Source: Candidatus Peribacteria bacterium
Lineage (GTDB): Bacteria > Patescibacteriota > Gracilibacteria > UBA1369 > LOWO2-01-FULL-3
Assembly (NCBI GenBank): GCA_943358175.1
Contig: CALRGV010000005.1
Span: forward strand, 1-64,000
Length of the DNA: 64,000 nt
Direction of reading: 5' to 3'
The notes beneath the pieces were generated by a model. The model was not told the DNA's origin. It saw nothing but the letters and a program-made list of their open reading frames with translations, and did no database searches. Position 1 is the first letter of the stretch, and each line of letters starts with the position of its first letter. The translations under genes were made by a program, and so were the position numbers. Shown in pieces: positions 27,085 through 35,640 of the stretch.

Positions 27085-28560
27085 ATGAAGGTTCAATTTA
27101 ATAAGAAAATCGGCTTAAACAAGGGTATTTTAGTTGTTCCTGTTTTTCAGGAAAATTTGGGGAAACAATCTACTAAACTCCCAACAGTTGTTCAAGAATT
27201 TATCACTAAAGCAGTAAATAATGAAGATTTCAAAGCTATTTTTGGCGAAACTTTTTTTACTTACCTTGCAGATAATAATTTGCCGGAGAAGCTTTTGATT
27301 ATCGGTGCCGGCCTGCAAAAAAACTTTGATGCTAGCAAGTCTAGAATTTTTGGAGCAAAAATTGCCAAATTTTTAAAAAAATCAAAAAACGAAAGCCTCT
27401 CGCTTTTTCTTTCTCCTCAACTGGAAAAATATATTGAAGAATTAGCTGAAGGATTTTCATTGGCACAATACGACATTGGTAAACTAAAAAGCAAAAGCAA
27501 AAAAGAGACTCTCGCCCTCAAAGCGGCAGAGCTCATTACTGATGCTAATGCTCAAGAAATAGAAGCCAAAATAGGGAAGGCTCGCAGTATTGTGGAAGCC
27601 GTTTCATTCGTAAAGGATTTGGTCAACAGTCCCTCAAATATTGCGACTATTGATTACATGGTGAAAGCCGCCGAGAAGGTTGCTCAAGATAATAAATATA
27701 AAATTACCATTCTGGGACTAAAGGAATTTACCAAAATGCATTGGGGTGGTGTTTTAGCGGTGAATCAAGCTTCCGATGTAGAACCGAGATGCGTAATTAT
27801 GGAATACTACGGCGCGAGCAACCCTAAAGAAAAGCCAATTGTGCTCGTTGGAAAGGGTGTGGTTTTTGATACTGGTGGTTATAATATCAAGCTCAGCGGT
27901 AGTATCGAAACCATGCATCAAGATATGGCTGGTGCCGCTGCTGTGTATGGCGTTATGAGTCTTCTGAAAAAACTTGGAATTAAACGGAATGTTATTGGTA
28001 TTACACCTATCGTCGAGAATCTTATCAGTGCCAAAGCCTTCAGGCCTTCAGACATTATTACGATGCTATCCGGGCATACCGTGGAAATCACCAATACCGA
28101 TGGTGAAGGTCGCCTGATTCTTGCTGACGCCATTACTTACGGCCAGCGCTTCGATCCAAAGTATATGCTTAGTATTGCAACTCTTACCGGTGCCGTTTCT
28201 GTTGCTCTTGGCGATCGTTACGCGGGTATACTTGGCAATACACCGGAATTACAAGACATGCTCTCAGCCGCAGGAGAACAGGTGGATGAACTGGTGTGGC
28301 CATTACCAATTCACCCGGATTTTAAGAAAAAATTAAATAGCACAGTTGCTGATTTGAAAAATCGAGATCCGGCCACTTTCCGTCTCGCCGGAACTGCCAA
28401 GGGGGCAGCTTTCTTGAGCAATTTCTATGGCAAAAATAAATGGTGCCACATCGATATCGGCGGCACCGCCTTTACCAGCGATCCCCAAGAATTTCAGACT
28501 ATGGGAGCGACGGCGCATGGATTGCGTTTATTGCTAAGGTTCTTGGAAAATTTAGCCTAA
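27085..28560 (+). CDS. pepA: Leucyl aminopeptidase (M17 family)
   Basis: 491 aa from ATG 27085. The C-terminal catalytic domain has GKGVVFDTGGYNIK (metal and catalytic Lys), the MHQDMAGAAAV segment and the family signature NTDGEGRLILADA with the catalytic Arg. The N-terminal domain (residues 1-160) is the usual less conserved regulator part. The enzyme needs two metal ions and recycles peptides in the cytoplasm. Convergent trxB follows across a long hairpin. Confidence 0.95.
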   Translation: MKVQFNKKIGLNKGILVVPVFQENLGKQSTKLPTVVQEFITKAVNNEDFKAIFGETFFTYLADNNLPEKLLIIGAGLQKNFDASKSRIFGAKIAKFLKKSKNESLSLFLSPQLEKYIEELAEGFSLAQYDIGKLKSKSKKETLALKAAELITDANAQEIEAKIGKARSIVEAVSFVKDLVNSPSNIATIDYMVKAAEKVAQDNKYKITILGLKEFTKMHWGGVLAVNQASDVEPRCVIMEYYGASNPKEKPIVLVGKGVVFDTGGYNIKLSGSIETMHQDMAGAAAVYGVMSLLKKLGIKRNVIGITPIVENLISAKAFRPSDIITMLSGHTVEITNTDGEGRLILADAITYGQRFDPKYMLSIATLTGAVSVALGDRYAGILGNTPELQDMLSAAGEQVDELVWPLPIHPDFKKKLNSTVADLKNRDPATFRLAGTAKGAAFLSNFYGKNKWCHIDIGGTAFTSDPQEFQTMGATAHGLRLLLRFLENLA

Positions 28561-28564
28561 ATAA

Positions 28565-28677
28565 AGGCGGGTGGCACGGGGGAACAAATTTTCTTTCGAG
28601 CGAATTGAGCCACTGCTTGGCAGGGCGATTTCTTGAGCGAAGAAAGAAAATTTGTTCTTCCGTGACAGGACCCGCCC
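28565..28677. repeat. Long imperfect hairpin between convergent pepA and trxB
   Basis: The arms GGCGGGT...CACGG...GAACAAATTTTCTTTC and GAAAGAAAATTTGTTC...CCGTG...ACCCGCC enclose a loop of about 40 nt. It fills the whole space between two convergent genes and could terminate both. It has the same size and architecture as the 3809-3929 repeat but a different sequence. Confidence 0.8.
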
Positions 28678-28678
28678 A

Positions 28679-29614
28679 TTAAAAACTCGGTCCAGTGGTA
28701 CAAATATGAAACGCATAGTAAGAGGCTATGACGGCTTCAGCGGATCCGGTTATTGCTTGTTTGAATTCTGAATCACAGCAATCTCCTGCCGCAAATACTC
28801 CGCGTACATTTGTCTCGCTTTTGCGATTAATAATAATTTCACTTTTCGCGTTTAAATCCACGCCGAGACTTTTAGCCAATCCCGTCTGTGGATACTGACC
28901 TATCGCCATAAAAATTCCCTGCATTTCTATTTCTTTGCCGGACAATTTTCCTTTTCCTTCCTTCAATTTCACCCTCTCCATACTCTTAGCACCGGAAATT
29001 GATTCCACCTCCGTATTAAAAAGCACTTCAATTTTCTGATTTTGACCTACCCTCTGTGCATTAATTGGCTCTGCTCTCAAAATATCTTTACGCACAATTA
29101 TATAAACTTTACTGGCATGTTCACTGAGGAATAACGCTTCTTTTGCCGCACTGTCTCCACCTCCCACCACACCAACTACTTTGTTTTTGAAGAATGCTCC
29201 ATCACAAAGCGCGCAATAAGAAACTCCTTTGCTTTCGAATTCCGCTTCGCCCGGTGCTCCTAATTTCCTATGATGAGAACCGGTAGCGATTAAAATGGTT
29301 TTGCTAATATATTCGCCGGTAGAAGTAATTGTTTTGAATTGAGGAAACCCATTTACATCCGGCAATTTTTCAATTTTCGAAACGATTTCATTTTTAATTT
29401 CCGCACCACTGGCTTCGGCATGATTATACAAGGCCATCGCCAAATCCGGACCCGTGGTAGTGATAATGCCCGGCCAGTTTTCCACTAAATGAGTAGTAGT
29501 AATGAGTCCACCTGGCAATTCCGCGAAAACCAGAGTCTTAAGCCCTAAACGAGTCGCATACATTCCAGCGGAAAGTCCGCTGCACCCACCTCCAATGACA
29601 ATAAAATCGTACAT
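28679..29614 (-). CDS. trxB: Thioredoxin reductase
   Basis: A 311-aa flavoprotein of the low-Mr type that reduces thioredoxin with NADPH. FAD site IGGGCSGLSAGMYATRLG, redox-active pair CALC in SYCALCDGAFF, NAD(P) site GVVGGGDSAAKEA, and the C-terminal GVFAAGDCCDSEFKQA are all present. It lies 24 bp downstream of the BFD-like protein gene on the same strand, so the two likely share a promoter. Confidence 0.95.
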   Translation of the reverse strand: MYDFIVIGGGCSGLSAGMYATRLGLKTLVFAELPGGLITTTHLVENWPGIITTTGPDLAMALYNHAEASGAEIKNEIVSKIEKLPDVNGFPQFKTITSTGEYISKTILIATGSHHRKLGAPGEAEFESKGVSYCALCDGAFFKNKVVGVVGGGDSAAKEALFLSEHASKVYIIVRKDILRAEPINAQRVGQNQKIEVLFNTEVESISGAKSMERVKLKEGKGKLSGKEIEMQGIFMAIGQYPQTGLAKSLGVDLNAKSEIIINRKSETNVRGVFAAGDCCDSEFKQAITGSAEAVIASYYAFHICTTGPSF

Positions 29615-29638
29615 GAATAAAATTTAATAATTTGTTGC

Positions 29639-30199
29639 TCATTTTATACCACCAAGAGCAGTTTTTCTCCTAGTTACAATTTCCATCACGCGAGTTATAC
29701 AGGTATTACAGCCGGTACCGGCACCTGTCACCGCCCCCAAAGATTCCAAAGTATTATTACCTTTTTCTATGGCTTCCTGAATATCCAAGTCCGTCACATG
29801 ACGACAATGACAAATTACAGTTTCCGTAGCCTTGCGTAAGCGCTCTATTTGTCCAGTTTTCTCGAAATAATTCACAATCGCTTTTTTCATTGCCCGCAGC
29901 GCCGGAATAGGGAATACGTCCGCACAAATGTCTTTTTCTTTTAACTTCAAAGCATCTTCAATAAACATTCCGCCGTTTTCATTTAGCATCTCCGCCAATT
30001 TTTCCGTATACTTGCGCGAAGTATCCTCACCCTCAAAGCACCAATTGAATTTTTCAATAGCATCAAACTCCGGAATTTCTCTGTCTCGGCGAACCTTTAC
30101 CCAGGTTTTGATCAAAGTTTTAGCGTCGGTGGTTTTACTTTTCCCAAAACCATCGGACGTGTGAGTTTCAGCTTGTTGTAATGTTAATTCGTAAGTCAT
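29639..30199 (-). CDS. BFD-like [2Fe-2S]-binding protein
   Basis: 186 aa. The C-terminal 60 residues are a BFD-like [2Fe-2S] domain with C-x-C (VICHCRHVT) and, 31 residues later, C-x2-C (GTGCNTC). The N-terminal 120 residues are not a family that I know (EFDAIEKFNWCFEGEDTSRK, LRAMKKAIVNYFEKTG). Such domains pass electrons in nitrite reductases, NifU-like scaffolds and bacterioferritin release. Its operon partner is thioredoxin reductase, suggesting a redox link, but that is inference. Confidence 0.85.
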   Translation of the reverse strand: MTYELTLQQAETHTSDGFGKSKTTDAKTLIKTWVKVRRDREIPEFDAIEKFNWCFEGEDTSRKYTEKLAEMLNENGGMFIEDALKLKEKDICADVFPIPALRAMKKAIVNYFEKTGQIERLRKATETVICHCRHVTDLDIQEAIEKGNNTLESLGAVTGAGTGCNTCITRVMEIVTRRKTALGGIK

Positions 30200-30208
30200 G
30201 GTAAATAC

Positions 30209-30214
30209 ATTATA
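30209..30214 (-). promoter_or_regulatory. -10 element of BFD-like gene (leaderless)
   Basis: TATAAT on the minus strand preceded by TGC. Only 9 nt lie between it and ATG 30199, so the transcript should begin within about 3 nt of the start codon. The -35 is weak, consistent with an extended -10 promoter. It overlaps the divergent promoter of 30301. Confidence 0.65.
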
Positions 30215-30219
30215 GCAAG

Positions 30220-30248
30220 TTGAAAAAAAATTGTGTAATATTTATAAT
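30220..30248 (+). promoter_or_regulatory. Promoter for 30301-30936
   Basis: TTGAAA (30220-30225), a 17-bp spacer and TATAAT (30243-30248). It supports ATG 30301 rather than the open frame that begins at 30220. Confidence 0.7.
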
Positions 30249-30300
30249 TAATAGTAGTATTAACTTACGAAAATCATTTATTTTTTTAACCCAACTTCTT

Positions 30301-30936
30301 ATGATTTCAAAACGCATTGCCTCCGCTGTCTTAGCTCTAGGTTTTATGGCCACAAGCGTAGCCCCGGCTTTTGCTGAGGAAGCTGTAACTACAGGCACTC
30401 CGGAGACTCCAACAACAACTACTACAACGACCGGCACTCCTCCTGCCGAAACTACAAAGGCCACCAAGGAGGAGGCCAAGGCTGACAAAAAAGCCACCAA
30501 GGAAAAAGCCAAGGCCGACAAAAAGGCCACTCACGAAAAAGAAAAAGCTGATAAAAAAGCAGCGAAGGAAAAAGAAAAAGCCGATAAGAAAGCTGCGAAA
30601 GAAGTAGAGAATCAGGCGGATTTGGCTTGTATGCAGACAGCAGTTACAGCTCGTGAGACAGCTGTAATTACTGCCTTTGAAGCGTATTACAGCAATGTAA
30701 AAGCGGCTCTCAGCACAAGGATGAGCGCGTTGACCGCGGCTTGGGCTTTGACAGACAAGGTTGCTCGCGCCGAAGCTGTAAAAAAGGCTTGGTCTGATTT
30801 TCAGGGTACTTGGAAGACACAACGCGAAGCTTTGAATCAAGCTAAAAAAGCAGCACAGGAAAAATTCAATGCTGACAGAAAAACTTGCCACGCCACCAAC
30901 GACGCCAAAGACGGCGGCGATGACGCAAATTTGTAA
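30301..30936 (+). CDS. Exported Lys/Ala-repeat protein
   Basis: 211 aa from ATG 30301. The signal peptide is RIASAVLALGFMATSVAPAF with cleavage after AFA. A Thr/Pro linker follows, then six or so ADKKA-type heptad repeats (KEKAKADKKAT, KEKEKADKKAA) likely to form a long helix. A helical domain with two Cys (LACMQTAVTARE ... RKTCHATN) completes it. The Lys-rich repeat may bind anionic cell-wall polymer, but that is a guess. It is monocistronic with its own promoter and terminator. Confidence 0.8.
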   Translation: MISKRIASAVLALGFMATSVAPAFAEEAVTTGTPETPTTTTTTTGTPPAETTKATKEEAKADKKATKEKAKADKKATHEKEKADKKAAKEKEKADKKAAKEVENQADLACMQTAVTARETAVITAFEAYYSNVKAALSTRMSALTAAWALTDKVARAEAVKKAWSDFQGTWKTQREALNQAKKAAQEKFNADRKTCHATNDAKDGGDDANL

Positions 30937-30964
30937 GCATCTCTCTCTCCATATAAAATAGCGT

Positions 30965-30997
30965 AAAGGCCTCGTTCAAAAAAACGGGGCCTTTTTG
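30965..30997 (+). terminator. Terminator after 30301-30936
   Basis: AAAGGCCTCGTT and AACGGGGCCTTT form a 12-bp stem (one G-T pair) with a short A-rich loop, then TTTTTG. Confidence 0.85.
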
Positions 30998-30998
30998 T

Positions 30999-31026
30999 TT
31001 GACTAATTGTTGTATTTTGTTATTAT
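30999..31026 (+). promoter_or_regulatory. Promoter for the DUF1501-cytochrome pair
   Basis: TTGACT (30999-31004), a 16-bp spacer and TATTAT (31021-31026). It immediately follows the preceding terminator and implies a leader of about 30 nt before ATG 31063. Confidence 0.65.
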
Positions 31027-31062
31027 GTAGCCATAATTATTGTACTATTTATTTTAAAATAA

Positions 31063-32652
31063 ATGGCATTTGATGGGATACAAAAAGGTGCAGGAGATGA
31101 TAATTTTCCTATGGGAGAATGTCAGGAACACAGAGATGCTCAAGCCTTTTTTACTGAACAGACTCAAAAATTAAATCAAGTCGCCACAGAAGATCGCCGC
31201 ATTTCACTTGATACTGGAGACTTGCTCACTGCAGGTCTCGTTTCAGTTACCGGTCGAGCTGCAATTGAAAACCTGGCCAATAATACTCCTCTGGGTCGCC
31301 GAAAGTTTCTATACACGACTTTAGCCGCATTGGGAGTAGCTACCGGAATTACCATGAGACCGAGCGATGCTTTTGCAGTCGATCCGGAAGCAGGAACTGA
31401 TGTGCTGGAAGTGGAAATTTATCGGTCCGGTGGTCCCGACTGGCGTTGGCTTTTCAATTGGCAACAGGCGACAACCGCTGATCACACTAACGGCCCACTG
31501 AAATCTCCTCCATTGAATCAGCCGGCCGCTCCGGTCGGATATGGTATGGTACCTGATCCAAAGGGCGGCCCAAATCCGGTGCACTTTTTGCAAGCTTGGG
31601 GCGATCAAATGCAGGTGATACTTACCGATCAAGGAACGACCAGTCACTCCGACGGTACTCAACGTGGTTTCAACGGTAGCGTCGATATGACTATTCCATC
31701 TATAGCAGCCATGCGCGCCTCAGCCTTTGGCAAGGGTGCTCCACTCGCATTTATGAGCGGCAGCAACACTAATTTTACCGGGGGACTTGTTGCGGCTAAT
31801 TCTGTGAATAGTCTGAATAATCTTGTGAGCCTTGCTAATCCAAATCTCGTCGGTAAAAATGGGGGTAAGATTTTGGCGGACTCCATCGCTCAACATGTTG
31901 TTCAAAAGCGCGCGGAAAATGTTGGCAGTTATGCCAATGGTCTCAGTCCTCGCGGGCGCAGAGTTTCGCCGGGCCTGCAAAGCATTGGAGCCAAACGTCA
32001 AACTGCTCAAAGCGCCGCGCAGGAAGTTCAAAAAGTTCTCGCAACCTTAAACAGTATTCAGCAAAATCAAAACAATCCGCTCCTAACCTCCGCTTTACTT
32101 GGAGTTGAATTATTCAAACAGAAACAATTGGTGGGGCTGACTTTACAGCATGGTGGATATGATACCCATGGTGAAGCAAATGGAGCTCAACAAATGGCCA
32201 GAAACCAAACTATGATTATGGCTATGCACGGATTTCTCATGGCTTGTAAGCAGGCTGGAATTAAAGGCCGAATAGCTCTTCACGGGGACTTTGGCCGTCA
32301 TGCGGCAGGTACGGGTGATCCTTCCGCTCATCACCATATTGGATCGGTAGTTTTGATCGGAGAAGGAGTAAAGGGACCGAGAGTAATTGGGCAAGTGAAT
32401 CCGGTGACTTCTCAACATACTGGAGAAAAAAATACTTATGCCGATGCCATGGCCTATAGGAGATGGCTCAATGGTCTGGATAAGGTAAACTTTCCCGTAA
32501 ATACCACTCTCACCGACGTGACTGGGACAGACGTCATCAATAATTTTCTCCAAAAACAAACCGGTCAATTAATACGCGATCCATCAAAACAGTTTCAGCG
32601 CGAACTGATGTTTGATCCGGTCAGAGATGCAATTAAAAAAATGTTAGGCTAA
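31063..32652 (+). CDS. DUF1501 family exported protein
   Basis: 529 aa. Residues 79-105 (RRKFLYTTLAALGVATG) are a twin-arginine-like export signal, although it starts unusually far from the N-terminus (75 extra residues). The body has DUF1501 features: HGGYDTHGE near residue 361, then LHGDFGRHAAG and HHHIGSVVLIGEGVKGP. DUF1501 belongs to the alkaline-phosphatase/sulfatase-like superfamily; its substrate is unknown. In other bacteria such genes are paired with cytochrome-bearing or DUF1800 proteins, matching the neighbour 5 bp downstream. Confidence 0.85.
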   Translation: MAFDGIQKGAGDDNFPMGECQEHRDAQAFFTEQTQKLNQVATEDRRISLDTGDLLTAGLVSVTGRAAIENLANNTPLGRRKFLYTTLAALGVATGITMRPSDAFAVDPEAGTDVLEVEIYRSGGPDWRWLFNWQQATTADHTNGPLKSPPLNQPAAPVGYGMVPDPKGGPNPVHFLQAWGDQMQVILTDQGTTSHSDGTQRGFNGSVDMTIPSIAAMRASAFGKGAPLAFMSGSNTNFTGGLVAANSVNSLNNLVSLANPNLVGKNGGKILADSIAQHVVQKRAENVGSYANGLSPRGRRVSPGLQSIGAKRQTAQSAAQEVQKVLATLNSIQQNQNNPLLTSALLGVELFKQKQLVGLTLQHGGYDTHGEANGAQQMARNQTMIMAMHGFLMACKQAGIKGRIALHGDFGRHAAGTGDPSAHHHIGSVVLIGEGVKGPRVIGQVNPVTSQHTGEKNTYADAMAYRRWLNGLDKVNFPVNTTLTDVTGTDVINNFLQKQTGQLIRDPSKQFQRELMFDPVRDAIKKMLG

Positions 32653-32657
32653 AAACT

Positions 32658-35204
32658 ATGAATATTGAAAACCAACAACCGGATTCCCGCAACGAACAGG
32701 TAACGACTCAACCCTCGTTTTTCGATAAAGCTGTAACCACTTTGCGCCAAAGCGTTTCCGGGCGAGCTTTGTACTATGTTCTAGCTGCTCTGCAAGTACA
32801 AGCAGCCGCCTGTAATAACGACAACACGGAAACAAAACCGGCTGATACCTATACTCAAAGTTCTGATGTGATAATTGACGGTAAGGATTCTGCTGTTGCA
32901 ACCGGGGAAGACCCCACCACCACTTCTGCCCCGTGTCCTCAAGACCAATTATATTATCAATTTAAGGAATTGGATGTCACTTTGGATCAATGTAAAAGTT
33001 GTCATCGTCCGGGAGGAGTGGGATATAAACCGGAAATTAATTCCGGCTGGCAATGGGACGCCAGTGGCAATCCGATTGCTTCAGGAAAATCTTTCGATAG
33101 CCTTTTTAAGAAAGCGGCCCGTTTTACGGAAATTAAGGAACCATATTGGGTAGCCTACGCCAAGGGTGTTACCAAAAACACGGACGGTAGCGGTAAAACT
33201 CACGGAGGAGGAGAGCAGTCCCTCGATAATGGGCAGGTTGCTCAAATGAGTGAGTTTACCAAATCAGTGCGCGCTTATGTGCAATCTCTGGGTAATGACC
33301 CTGATGCAAAGACCCTTCCGGATGCTCCAAAGGTAAATGTGGATTGCAAAAACACTCAATACTCGGAAGAAAAGTTATTCGAAGGAATGGAAATGCTGAG
33401 TTTGCCTGAAGTGTATGTGAAATTTTTACGTAATGTGACCGGGGCAAAAATTCCAACTTCACCATTGAAAATCACCACCAAAGATCAATTGAGACAGATG
33501 ATGATGTTGGCTACGGAGGATCTAGGTTTTTACGAATGGCTCAAAACAAATTATAATGATGAAACTTTGACTCAAGCCCTAGCAAAGGACGATAAGGCCA
33601 TTAAGGCTTTGGGTACAAGCTATGGCATAGATTGGACTAAAAGAGACAATGCTGAATTGGCCGATGGTCCCGGAAATCTCTTGGTCTATATAGTCAAACA
33701 TAATCGCTCAATCAAAGAACTTGGTACCGCTACATATATTGTTGATCCCGGTATTAAACCGATTAATGGAGGTTTTGATGACTGGGTTGGTCGTCAAAAG
33801 GCTCAAAATATTACCACTGATACTGCTCCATTGGCAGGCGTTCCATCGGATAGAATTTGGTTAACAAGATGGCCTTCAACCGAGACCAATATCAATCGTA
33901 ATAGATCTAGGCTTACTCATGAAGGATTTTATGATATGGATATTTTGAAATTTGGTTCGCGCAATGTTCAACAAAACGATCCGAATGCGACATATCCCAC
34001 TTTAACCGATAAAAACTGTATAACATGCCACCGCGGTACTCCACTGGATCTGGGTTCCAGAGCTTTTACCAAATTTGATTTGGTAACCGGAAAATATAAC
34101 CCAAATGCAAAAGAGCCTGCGCCGATTTCCCTGCTCAATATGGGTCTTTACGGTCAGGAAATAAAGCATAATGCTCCGAATGCTTTGCAGCAGTTGATGT
34201 ATTTGATGACTTTGGATCCGGATTTGTCTCCGAGTGATCCGGGCTATGATCCAGATCGCAGACGTCCGTTCGCCAAAGCTATGGCAAAGATGTCTTACAA
34301 ATTCTTGATGCAAAGAGATCCTTCCGAGAAACCAAACGATGGAGAAATGGATTTCGAAGCCAAGATGAATCGTTACATGTCTGAAAATAAATTTTTGAAT
34401 GAAATGGCTACTTTCCTTCACGACAATGGGTATAATTTCCGTAAACTTGTAGCCGAAATGGCAATGAGTAAATGGTTTTCAGCCAGCGGCGAGATGACTA
34501 CCGGTGATGAATTAACTTCTAAGAGAACAATTGAGTTGGCCAATGTCGGTCCGGTACTTGCCACGCCGGAACAATTGGCAATGCGTCTCAAAGGATTACT
34601 TGGTCCGGATGTGGAAAAGTTTGGTTTAACTCAGCTCATTAAGGGTGCAGCAAATGTAGAACTTGGTGGCATCGATTCCATTGGAGTAGTGACGAGACAG
34701 AAAGATCCGACTTCAATCTATGAGCTTCGAATCGATGCGATAGCTTTGGATAATGTCGGAAAAATCGTGGTTGCAGATTTGGCAAAGAAACCGAATGAAA
34801 GGCATTTGTTCAAGGCTCTCAGCGATTGGGATAATTTAAAGCTGGAATCTCCTGTCCAGCCCGGTACTAACGAAGTAAATAAGTCGGTTGAATTGAAATA
34901 TAAACAGACAATGGCTGTGATATTGCTCCATAAACACGGAAAATATTTTGATGTAAACAGTAAGGAAGTACAGGACCTATTTAATGAATGGGTTAAAATT
35001 TGGAATAAATATTTCGACACCAAGGACAACGATAATATCGTTTCAACACATCAAGTTCCGGGAGTTGATCCGTCTGACAAATTCAGAATTATCCGAACTT
35101 GGGTTACTTTCATGGCTGAAATTATTCAGAGTATCGAATTCACTACCAGCCAAAATGATGCTGAGGATCCGAGTGGAATTGAATCAGAAAAAATAGCTGC
35201 TTAA
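32658..35204 (+). CDS. Exported diheme cytochrome c-like protein
   Basis: 848 aa. Two CxxCH heme-attachment motifs are present: CKSCH at residues 112-116 and CITCH near residue 454. The N-terminus has a hydrophobic stretch (ALYYVLAALQVQAAAC) that could be a membrane or lipoprotein signal, although the lipobox is not canonical. Between and after the hemes are long helical segments with no family that I recognise. The partner of the DUF1501 gene (5-bp gap), it probably acts outside the membrane. Heme attachment requires a cytochrome maturation system not seen in this window. Confidence 0.75.
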   Translation: MNIENQQPDSRNEQVTTQPSFFDKAVTTLRQSVSGRALYYVLAALQVQAAACNNDNTETKPADTYTQSSDVIIDGKDSAVATGEDPTTTSAPCPQDQLYYQFKELDVTLDQCKSCHRPGGVGYKPEINSGWQWDASGNPIASGKSFDSLFKKAARFTEIKEPYWVAYAKGVTKNTDGSGKTHGGGEQSLDNGQVAQMSEFTKSVRAYVQSLGNDPDAKTLPDAPKVNVDCKNTQYSEEKLFEGMEMLSLPEVYVKFLRNVTGAKIPTSPLKITTKDQLRQMMMLATEDLGFYEWLKTNYNDETLTQALAKDDKAIKALGTSYGIDWTKRDNAELADGPGNLLVYIVKHNRSIKELGTATYIVDPGIKPINGGFDDWVGRQKAQNITTDTAPLAGVPSDRIWLTRWPSTETNINRNRSRLTHEGFYDMDILKFGSRNVQQNDPNATYPTLTDKNCITCHRGTPLDLGSRAFTKFDLVTGKYNPNAKEPAPISLLNMGLYGQEIKHNAPNALQQLMYLMTLDPDLSPSDPGYDPDRRRPFAKAMAKMSYKFLMQRDPSEKPNDGEMDFEAKMNRYMSENKFLNEMATFLHDNGYNFRKLVAEMAMSKWFSASGEMTTGDELTSKRTIELANVGPVLATPEQLAMRLKGLLGPDVEKFGLTQLIKGAANVELGGIDSIGVVTRQKDPTSIYELRIDAIALDNVGKIVVADLAKKPNERHLFKALSDWDNLKLESPVQPGTNEVNKSVELKYKQTMAVILLHKHGKYFDVNSKEVQDLFNEWVKIWNKYFDTKDNDNIVSTHQVPGVDPSDKFRIIRTWVTFMAEIIQSIEFTTSQNDAEDPSGIESEKIAA

Positions 35205-35640
35205 TTTCCAGGCACGTCAAAAAACAGTGCAGCATTGCGAGGACACGGTCCGAGCGCGCAGCAAGCGAAGAATGTGGCTTTGCCACTTCTGAGCGAAGCG
35301 AGCTTTAAAAAAAAGCGAGGACACGGTCCGAGCGCGAAGGTGAAATGAGGATCTGGCTCTGCCAGTCCGAATGAAGCCGGAGCTTATAAAAAAGAGCCTC
35401 GCAAGGTATGTGACTTTTTTTCTTGTGCTTGTCAGCTTTGGTACCCAATATTAGCGGGTCCTGAGCTGAACGACTGAAAAAAGTTATTTGAATTTTTAGA
35501 ATGTTGAAAGGAACAGACAGGGGACCGGTCGCGAGCTTAAGGCACGCGACCAGTCCTCGTCTCTTGGCAGAGTGCTGGCTATTGTGAGATGAGTCACCAG
35601 CACTCTACCGCGCAGCGCCCCTAGAAATGGGCGCTACTTA
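35205..35640. other. Intergenic repeat and hairpin region
   Basis: 436 bp with no gene. The left part (35237-35402) is a dispersed repeat. From about 35515 the base composition becomes GC-rich. Three stable hairpins follow: 35522-35556 (GGACCGGTCGCG / CGCGACCAGTCC), 35569-35606 (AGAGTGCTGG / CCAGCACTCT) and 35614-35635 (AGCGCCC / GGGCGCT). They are at the 3' end of the leftward Cys-rich gene and may stabilise or end its mRNA. Confidence 0.65.
35237..35402 (+). repeat. Intergenic hairpin repeat, tandem copies 2 and 3
   Basis: A 22-bp phrase occurs at 35237-35258 and again at 35315-35336. Each is followed by a hairpin unit ending in GAGCTT and an A-run. The second unit (35347-35390) matches 26972-27011 almost base for base. 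Confidence 0.8.
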
